A stretch of DNA of 64,000 bases from Mastigamoeba balamuthi (lineage: Eukaryota > Evosea > Mastigamoebida > Mastigamoebidae). The stretch lies in NCBI GenBank assembly GCA_902651635.1, contig CACRSC010000084.1, positions 1,034,682 through 1,098,681 on the forward strand, given 5' to 3'. The first letter of the stretch is position 1; every line of letters begins with the position of its first letter. Shown one piece after another: positions 56,261 to 64,000 of the stretch. The position numbers and the translations under genes are program-made. The notes under the pieces were generated by a model. That model was not told the DNA's origin. It searched no databases and worked only from the letters and a program-made list of their open reading frames with translations.

Positions 56261-59200
56261 TGAGCGGCAGCCCTCCGCCGCACCCGGCGCCCGCCGGGCC
56301 CACCACGCCACCGACCCACGAGCCCGCGCCGCCGCCCGGCGCGCCCGCGGCGGCCCCCGGAGCCGCGAGCGCCGCGCTGCCGCCAACCGACGTGGCGCAG
56401 GCAAAACGCGCGCAGGCCTCGCAGGCCGCGCAGGCGCCCGAGCCCACCGCGGGCACCGCGCGCGCCGCCACCGCAGAGGCCGCCAGGAGGAGCGGCAGCG
56501 GGGGCCCGCCCGCGGCCGAGGCGCGGAAAGACGCGGAGGAACCGCTCAAGACGCGGCTCAACGGCACGTTCAGGTCCCGCGAGCTCGAGGCCGCGTACCG
56601 CGTCCACGTGGCGAGGAAGCTCGGGCACAGCTCCAGCGTGCTGCTCTACTCGTGCGCCGAAACCGCCGCGAGACCCGGGAAAACCCGCCGAAAAACCCGC
56701 ACTGATCGGCAAAAATTCCGGTTCCGTGTTTTTTTCGCGATCGGATGCGCTGCGCAGTGCGCTGCTGGCGGGGCTGCTGGTGCCGCTGTTCCTCTACGTG
56801 GCGCTGCAGCGCAGGTGCGCCGCCTGCGAGGACCGGGCGTTCGTCGCCACCTGCGGCGCGGTGTTCGCGGCCGTCGCCGCCCACACGCTCGTCGCGCTGC
56901 GGTGGCCCAAGTCCATCATAGCGGCCCAGGCAGGCGCGCAACTGCCTCGCAGCGCCTCTCTGTCGGTTCTGACGGCTCCCACCGCAGTCCTGCACGTCGT
57001 CTGCATGGTCGCCTTCTGCGCGGACTCGTTCTCCGTCCGATTCGTGTGCGGGTCTGGCAGAGGGGCGGAGGACTCGTCGAGCGGCCCCGAGGAGCGCAGC
57101 ATGCGAGTGGAGGACCTGTTCTGGCCGTCGTTCTCGTCGGGGCTGTGCGGGTCGATCTACATGATGTTCGGCGCCGTCGTGTGGCCCGTGAGCGCCGCGG
57201 GCTGGGCCGTGTGCGCCCTGCAGATCGCGGCCATCGCAGCCAACCACGACAGCGCCAAAGTGCTCCTCTGCTACGTCGCCTGGATCGCCATCATCTCGGC
57301 CCTGGGCATGCTCAACAGCAAGGAGCGCAGGCGGGACTTCGCGGCCTCGCTGGTCCTGCAGCGCGAGCAGCGCCAGGCCCTCGTCGAGAAGGACAACACC
57401 GACGCCATTATCGGCATCCTCTTCCCCAAGCAGATAGCGCGGCGCCTCTGCGCCTCGCGGCTCTCGGGCGTGCCCATCTACAACAGCCAGGACACCTTGC
57501 CCACGGGCCCGATCGTCGACTCGGTCGAGTCGGCGACGGCCGTCTACGTCGGGTACTACGGGCTCGAGTCGATACCGACGCTCGACGGGCAGTTGCAGGC
57601 CCTCTCGTACGTGCTGCTCGCCGCAGACCGCGTGGCGTCGCTGCACAAGGCCGAGAAGATCAAGTCCTCTGGCTCCACGGCCCTCTTCGTCATCGGGGCG
57701 CCGCAGTAAGTGTCTGCGCGCGTGGTCTCGCGCGTCGCTTTTCTTTTTCACACCGGGTGGATTCGCAGGGAGGTAAAGGAAAACGAGAAGATCGGCTGCA
57801 GACTGGCGCTCGACCTGCTGCGCCTGCACGCCACCATCTGCGGCAAGAAGAAGTTGCGCATCTCGCTGCGCATCGGCATTGCGACAGGGAGCGTCATCGC
57901 CGGCGTCATCGGCCTCTCAAAACCGAAATACGACGTCTGGGGATGTGAGCACAAGCCAAAACGACTGACGAAGGTGGGAACATACTGATTCGAAGACGTG
58001 CGGCACAGACCCGGTGACGATGGCGAAGAAGCTCATGGAGGTCGCGCCTCCTGGGGGTATCATCGTAACGAAAGAGGTCGTCAAGTCGTGCAAGGTCTGC
58101 TCTCAAACAAACGAACGCACTGGTTTCCCATCCGCCACGCAGGGATCATTCAAGTTCGAGATAATGAATGAGCCCACAGAGGTACCAGGCATAGGGAGCT
58201 TCTTCCTCTTGCAGCTCATGCCCTCGACGAGGCAATCTACGTACCCAATAGGGTAAGACACTCCCCACATCTCAATTTCACACCATTGTGCTTTTCCTCG
58301 GGCTGGTTAATCACATAAATTGTGTCGGTTAACCTGCGCAAAAGAGCGGCGAGTGCCTTCGCGGATTAGCGGCAGACATAACGTAAACAATCACGGGTAT
58401 AGTCGGGTCCTCGGCCTTTATAAGTTATATTTCTCTATTTTTGTACTGGAGCTGCAAGGCTGTATGACAACAAGTTGCCTCCCACAGTCGATTCCCAGCA
58501 CACGCACGCACGGTCTTTTTTTCTCCCAAGAACCCACCCGAAGAGCATGAAGTAAATTGTGAATCATCAATGGAAACGGCGCAACAGTGACTGAAAGCGT
58601 TCACAGGATGCCCGACTACTGCCTGTCGTTCTCCAAGGCGCCGGTGGTCTCGCTCCTCGAGGCCGCAGCCACGATGCAAGAGGAGCCCCAGAGCTTCCGA
58701 CTCATCACGAGCTTCACCGCCGACGTTAGGTTCCTGTCGAGCTACCTCTCGCGCTACCGCCAGTACCCGCGCTGGTCGTCGTTGGGCCTCGTGGCCGGCG
58801 TCCTCGTGTTCCTCGCCCTGGACATCGCCAACAACGTCCGATATCCAAAATACCTCGCCACAATGTTCACCCACGCGGCTCTCCTGCTGCTTCTATGCGC
58901 CATCACATTCCTCAAGTACAACCAAGCCAGCCCCCTTGCTGCGTCTCTCAGTCGGTTCTGATCTGCATTCCCGACGGGCTCAGAGTTTCGGCGATACCGA
59001 GGATCTACGTGGCGGTGCAGACACTGCTGATGTCGCTCGTAATCGGGCTGCAGGCGTACATGTACAACTCCGGGATGTGGAACGACCCGATACTGAGCGG
59101 CATCAACGGCCTCGTGCTCATCCTGTCGTTCACGATGCTCCCCTTTGCCGTCTTCGCCTCGGTAGTCGTCGGCTCCTTTGTCCTTTACGCGACAGTCCTG

Positions 59201-60759
59201 CTCCTCGCAGAGTGCGGGACCTCTTTTGCTGCCCTGTCCACCTCACCGCTCACTCGCGATGGCCCGCAGGTACACCATAGGGTCTGTTCTTCTGATTGCG
59301 GTGCAGATGACGTTCCACCTGATCTTCCGGTTTTCGCTCGAGACGCGGATCATGATGTCATACAACTCCCACAAGCGGATCATCACACAAAAGGCCACCG
59401 TCGAAAAGGTTCCGCATCCCTCTGGAGCGCGTCTACGGAGTTTTGGGGAACGAACACACGTAACAAAACAAAACAACAGGAGAAGACGGCTGCGCAGGGG
59501 CTGATCTACAGCGTGGTGCCCGAGCCCATCTGGAAGAAGCTGGAGCAGCAGCCAGTGGAGGAGCTGTACTTTGCCGACGTGGTGCCGTCGGGGACGGTGA
59601 TGGTGTGCGCCATCACCAACTTCGACGTCATGTGCCAGACGGTCAAGCTCGAAACCGTCATCACGACGCTCAACACCCTCTTCTCCGAGTTTGACGCCAT
59701 GGCCCGTGGCCGCGGCATCGAGCCCCTCAAGACCGACGGTACGCACCCTCGCACTGGCACGCACACCCTCATCCCATCAACGGATGCCTGCTGACCTCTG
59801 CTGGCAGCGGGTAAGTACATCGTGGCGGGGAACATCCTACGGGACCTCGAGACGGACCACGCGGCGAGGGTCGTCAGCCTCGCGCTTGACATCGTGGCTT
59901 GGATCAGGTCGTTCGCCAGCGAGATCGCCAACATCTCCGTGCGAATCGGCATACATACCGACGTCCTGGTGCGCTCACGCTCTGCCACGCTCTTTTACCC
60001 GTTGTCCTCTGTGGCACAAAACACGCCTTTGCGTCGGAAGAAACACCACACACCAAGAGCGGATTGTGTGGTACAGCCTGCCGTTCCCTCTCTGAGACTT
60101 CTCCCGCTTTTCTTCATTCTTTCAATTGATTTCGTTTCATGGCAGTAATGAATCGTTAACTTACCTTTGGGCTCTCCTTCCACATCTGCCGGGGTCTCAT
60201 GGGTCACCCTCAGCTGTGCGGGGTCATACGGATGCGGAGCCTACTGTTTGACTGCTGGGGCACGTCGATACCCATCGCCGAGCGCATCGCCGAGGTCGCG
60301 CGGCCCAACGAGGTCGTCGCCTCGGCCACGACGCACGCGGCGACGCTCGCCCTGTTCGTCGCGCGGCAGCTGCAGCCGATCCACGTTGGCGCCATGCGCC
60401 TCGACACGTTCCGGCTGACGCGCGACTCGTCGCCGATGATGACCATCGCCAAGACCGACGACCGACTGCGCCGCAGGACCACCGACGGGCGCCTGCCGGG
60501 CGAGTACGGCGTCATCTACGAGCAGCAGATCGGCGTCGCCGAGGGCAAGGCGGGGGCGCTGCTGGAGAGCTTCAGCCTGGGCAGCGCGGGGTCCATCGAC
60601 GAGCTGCCGCCGCTGCCCGAGCCCGCGATGCCGGAAATCGACATGGTGAGCGCGTGCCAGGCGCCCGTGCCGGTGATCAGCCCCGACTCGCGATCGACGA
60701 GCAACCCGGGGATGGAGGCGCCGGCCAGCTGGCTCGAGTCGATACAAAACGACCCGTAA
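56261..60759 (+). CDS. Twelve-TM-type tandem class III nucleotidyl cyclase with degenerate metal sites
   Basis: An Ala/Pro-rich N-terminus is followed by a first membrane block (about 56750-57350), cyclase domain C1, then a second membrane block (about 58770-59350) and cyclase domain C2. This is the mammalian transmembrane AC/Dictyostelium GCA plan. C1 resembles mammalian C2 (EKIKSSGS, GSVIAGVIGLSKPKYDVWG). C2 resembles mammalian C1 (RIGIHTDLCGVI, joined over a late intron). C1 keeps the ATP-type Lys and Asp (EKIK, YDVWG), but both metal Asp positions are lost in each domain: VYVGYYG and KSSGSTA in C1, VCAITNF and KTDAGKY in C2. At least nine introns. The 352-nt intron at 58253-58604 is unusually long; TAA follows its donor and ATG its acceptor, so two genes remain possible. 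Confidence 0.8.
58417..58424 (+). promoter_or_regulatory. TATA-like element inside the long cyclase intron
   Basis: TTTATAAG lies in an AT-rich patch of the 352-nt putative intron, about 185 nt upstream of the ATG at 58608 that opens the second half. It is either chance or an internal promoter. Confidence 0.3.
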
Positions 60760-61030
60760 TCGAATTCCCTCAGTGTCAATACACAAAAGCACCGCGTCGT
60801 GTACACCAAGCGAACAAACATCTCTCTCTCCCCCTCCTGACAGGTCGCCGTACGACTGACGCCGAGGCGACGACTGGTACCGACGGGCGTGGGCGTTCGA
60901 AGCACGTGGCCGTGGAACCACTTTATTAATGTCCAGTTGTCTTTACATCACCAAGCGGAGTTGGGCACACAGCCCTGGCGGAGCAAGCGGAAAGCTCCAG
61001 CCTGCCAGCAGCCAGTGAGAGGGGAGCAGA

Positions 61031-62459
61031 TCACTCGTCGTCGTCCCACCTGCAGTAGCCGCCGGCCGTGCAGTACTTGTCGGACGCGCACTGGCCGCAC
61101 TCGACGCTGTGGCCGCAGTCGTCGAGGACGCGACCGCACCTGTTCCTGCACGTGCGAACCTTCTCGCAGATGCGAGCCTGGCACGCGCCGCTCCGGCATA
61201 CCTCGGTTTCCGCACACCACCCGCAGTTGACGTGGGTCTCGGTGCAATCGTCCCAGGTGCTCCCGCACTGGCGCGTCCCGCAGAGCTTCGCTCTGTCGGT
61301 GTGGCAGCTCTGGCTCGCGTTGCCCACGGTGACGGTGAGGGCCAGGTGGCCGAACATGAGGCACGTGTTCTTGAAGCGCTCGATGCGGAAGTAGCCCCTG
61401 CCGTTCCTCGTGCTGTGCGAGCCGTCGGGGGCGCAGCCCCAGTCGTCGCCCCAGCTGTTCTTCACCACCCAGAAGCTCGTCTCCTCGCCGCTGCTGTTGT
61501 CGACACCCCAACCGACGATGACGACAGCGTGGTCGATGCCGCCCTGGCTGCACTTGCCGTCGTCCCTGGCGATGGCTCCGGGGCGCAGTAGGTGGATGAT
61601 GGAGGCGTTGAAGTAGACGACGACGGCGCCGTGGTCGAGGACGGCCTGCTCGATGGCCCCTCCGACGCTCTCGTCGGGCTGGGTGTAGTCGTACCCGGTC
61701 ACCTTCGCCGCGTCCCCCGAGGTCCTGTTGCCGGCGAGGCAGAGGCCGCTGCCGCAGTGGCCCCCGGGCCACGAGGCGTACTGGCTGTCGTAGTGGTACA
61801 CCGACTCGGGCAGGAACCCCGTGCCTCGCCTCGTCGCCGCCTTCAGGTACCACAGGTTCGACGACACGCTACCACCCTCGCAGGCACTGCTGCCCACGTC
61901 GCAGTCGACGAGCTGCTGCGGGGCGAGCGGGACGTAGCGACCGAAGGTCTTGTTGACGGCGATCTCGACGAGGTGGGTCGTGGCGAAGGCGTAGCAGCAG
62001 CTGCAGTGCATCTGGTCGCGGATGGGTGTCATCGCCCACGGCGAGATGTAGTCCCTCGGCGTCACACGGCGGGCAGCGGCGCGGCGGGACGTAGCCGCAG
62101 CGGCGGCGCGGGCGTTGCCGAGGACGTCTTGCTCGGTGACGCGGAGCGGGGTCAGAGAGCGGAGGAACTCGGCGAGGGTGAGGTCAGCGAACTTGTTGAG
62201 CTCGAGGTCGGGGTTGGCGTCGACCTTGGCGGCGTTGGCGCTGAAGGCGGCGAAGCGGGCGTCGTCCTCGGCCTGGGAGGGGTAGGCCTTGCCGTACCTC
62301 ACCTTCCAACGGGCCTGTGCGGACGGGGCGAATTCGTTTGACGATTCAGTAATGGCAGTGTGCTGGATGAGTGCCCCGGCGTCAGCGCACCCACTGGCAG
62401 CGAGTGTCGCAGGAGAGTGCTGCGGCAGCCAGAAGAAGCACGAGGGCAGCGGTGCGCAT
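61031..62459 (-). CDS. Papain-family (C1A) cysteine protease with Cys-rich C-terminal tail
   Basis: Lysosomal or secreted protease, two exons (62459-62391 and 62314-61031), 450 aa. Signal peptide MRTAALVLLLAAAALSC. The propeptide has an ERFNIN-like helix (AEDDARFAAFSANAAKVDAN) and LNKFADLTLAEF. The mature domain shows RDQMHCSCCYAFA (oxyanion Gln and catalytic Cys; the usual Trp after Cys is Tyr), GGIDHAVVIVGWG (His) and VVKNSWGDDWG (Asn). Beyond the protease, about 90 residues carry a Cys-rich double module (CGTRQCGSTWDDCTETHVNC..., CRNRCGRVLDDCGHSVECGQ...), different from granulin. The same tail ends the paralogue at the right edge. Confidence 0.93.
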
Positions 62460-63223
62460 GTGGACTCTGAGAGGTTTGGAGTTTGGGATGTCACTGATAC
62501 AGGGCGTTTACACTTTCTGATAGCCAACGCTCCAGCTGGGGGTCACTCACCAGAAAGCGAGTGCACCTGTGACGTACTTCAGAAGTACGGTGCCCTGAGA
62601 AATACGAGGCCTAACGTTCGCCTTTAGGGGCTGTTCTTCCAGTGTGTTCTTCTCGCTGGTGTTCTCCAGCTGACCTCCTCCTGGTCTCAGCTGCGAGCAC
62701 CCCACTGGTCCAACCACGGTCAGTCACTGGTGGGGTGGGATGAGATTAAGATCAGGAGCAGGCGATGTTGGCGCTGGTGTGGGTGGACCTGATCATTCGG
62801 GCCATTTTTCCTGTGGAGGAGCGGGGCTGAATGAAGTATGGCGCCATTTCCTCTTCATTTCTGCCTTTTCGGCTTCAGGGTTCGCCCCGACCCCACGTGG
62901 TGATAACGGCCGAACCAACGTCTCGGCTCCATGGCCGTGCAGCAGGAGTCAGAGGCGTCCGGGGGGACGACATGCGGCCGTTGGGGCGACCTCGGGATCA
63001 GCGAAGAAGCGCAGTTGACGCCCGATTGAGCCGTTGGTTCTCATCGTGACTGTAAGCGAGAGGTCACGAACTTAGCGTCACCGACGGGCGGGTGGCAGCA
63101 GCGATGCTTTCAGAGGTCCCGGGGTCCGACACTTCCTGCCAGAGGTTGAGTGAGTGAAAGGGTTCGCCGAGAGGGCTCGGTAACAACTTGGAAAAACAGT
63201 GTAAGGGCAGGACTTATCAATAT
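62460..63223. other. Intergenic, about 760 nt
   Basis: No gene seen. It includes the upstream region of the protease, without an obvious TATA. Confidence 0.45.
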
Positions 63224-63523
63224 CTATATACGCGATGACAGCGAGGCTGTGGCTGGGCATGCAGATGTTACAGCCTTATGCAGTTGGGGCAGGCGATGGA
63301 CCTTGTGGACGATCTCGCCGCCGCCCTGCTTCCAGTACCTGACCTCAATGTGCACACGATCGGATTCTGGGACAAAACCAGTACTGCAGCGAGGACACGT
63401 GATGTTTGCCTTCCGAAGAGGCACAGAGTGTTGTGGGGGTGACGCGGACTCACAGGGGCGACTCCGCATCGTGTCTTCCCCACCAGTGCACTTCGGACAG
63501 ACTGTCATCTCTCCAGCCTGCAT
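63224..63523 (-). CDS. Small zinc-ribbon-like protein (possible)
   Basis: ATG 63523 gives MQAGEMTVCPKCTGGEDTM and, after a Ser/Pro stretch, KANITCPRCSTGFVPESDRV, with two CPxC knuckles about 35 residues apart as in a zinc ribbon. IEVRYWKQGGGEIVHKVHRL follows, and TAG falls at 63224 after 99 aa. The C-terminal 20 residues look less coding, so the true end may lie across an intron. No named family. It lies between two protease paralogues in the same orientation. Confidence 0.45.
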   Translation of the reverse strand: MQAGEMTVCPKCTGGEDTMRSRPCESASPPQHSVPLRKANITCPRCSTGFVPESDRVHIEVRYWKQGGGEIVHKVHRLPQLHKAVTSACPATASLSSRI

Positions 63524-63740
63524 GCACTCGGTCACAGCACGCACGCACAGGGGCTGTCAGGCGGGTAGCAAAGGTCTTGCGTGTGCCTTGGGTGACAGCT
63601 TTTGCGTGTCTCTTTGGTGCGAGGACACGTCAGTACCCTTTTCTTTCCTATTGTGTCTTAACGTCGGGTGGCCGTCCCTATTGACGACTGGCAATGAGCG
63701 ACGGCATTGGCTGCAACCCTTCCAAGGGGCCCTGCCCAGC

Positions 63741-64000
63741 CTACTTGTCGTAGTCGTCCCACTTGCAGTAGCCACTGCGCGTGCAGTAATCGCCCGTGGC
63801 GCAGCGACCGCACTCGACGTAGTTGTCGCACTCGTCCAGCACGCGTCCGCACCTGTTCCTGCACGTGCGCTCCTCGTCGCACGTCTGGGCCCTGCACATG
63901 CCTGCCTCGCAACGCTTGCCGCCCCTGCACGACCCGCAGCTGACGTACTCCTCCGTGCACGAGTCCCAGACTGTCCCGCACTGGCGCGCCCCGCAGAGCT
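63741..64000 (-). CDS. C-terminal tail of a second papain-like protease, cut by window edge
   Basis: Only the Cys-rich tail is in view: LCGARQCGTVWDSCTEEYVS, CRNRCGRVLDECDNYVECGR and YCTRSGYCKWDDYDK then TAG at 63741-63743. It aligns over its full visible length with the tail of the 61031-62459 protease, with similar Cys spacing, so a tandem paralogue is the most likely identity. The protease domain itself must lie beyond the right edge. Confidence 0.8.
   Translation of the reverse strand, partial: LCGARQCGTVWDSCTEEYVSCGSCRGGKRCEAGMCRAQTCDEERTCRNRCGRVLDECDNYVECGRCATGDYCTRSGYCKWDDYDK

Overview
This is a GC-rich nuclear window from a eukaryote, most probably a free-living unicellular protist with amoebozoan-type signalling genes. 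Most genes are split by short introns (about 50-150 nt, GT-AG plus several GC-AG), there is a nuclear-type tRNA with internal boxes A and B and a T-run, and TATA/CRE-like promoter elements occur. The repertoire includes RPB9, Kae1/OSGEP, PTEN, RhoGAP with Costars and LIM domains, a two-domain nucleotidyl cyclase, an SCP-type phosphatase and papain-like proteases. The standard code fits and stops are mostly TGA or TAG. I do not name a species.

Layout. 1-5232 (-): most of a very large beta-propeller/alpha-solenoid/RCC1 protein, running off the left edge. 5809-8617: uracil phosphoribosyltransferase (-) head-to-head with Kae1 (+). 8719-9614: a secreted Cys-rich repeat protein behind an elaborate promoter. 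9.6-15 kb: gene-poor, AT-richer towards the right, with weak coding traces. 15-17.9 kb: endonuclease III (-), RPB9 (-) and a C2H2 zinc-finger gene (+). 18.7-29 kb: a dense + strand block with a divergent kinase-like protein, nucleoside hydrolase, PTEN-DUF547 fusion and Costars-LIM-RhoGAP protein, then tRNA-Cys. 29.4-36.3 kb: secreted esterase, an unknown Cys-rich protein, an Eis-like acetyltransferase and a Crinkler/FunK1-like kinase.

33.5-45 kb is a repeat-rich accessory region. The 3' end of the acetyltransferase gene and its flank have been copied at least twice, once inverted. An approximately 0.65-kb dispersed repeat occurs in five full or partial copies in both orientations, bracketing an F-box/ankyrin-like gene with one frame break. 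Broken genes (an armadillo-like pseudogene and an acetyltransferase pseudogene) lie among them.

45.3-64 kb: a frame-broken secreted protein, a small basic protein, an SCP/NIF phosphatase, an NAD-dependent epimerase-like protein, a MYND/SEC-C protein, a large tandem cyclase with degenerate metal sites, and two related papain-family proteases with Cys-rich tails (the second cut by the right edge).

Functionally the window is mixed rather than operonic. Phosphoinositide (PTEN), Rho (RhoGAP) and cyclic-nucleotide (cyclase) signalling lie beside nucleotide salvage (UPRT, nucleoside hydrolase), tRNA modification (Kae1), DNA repair (Nth), transcription (RPB9, SCP-type CTD phosphatase) and lysosomal or secreted hydrolases. 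Exon boundaries were placed by eye from reading frame, splice sites and family conservation.
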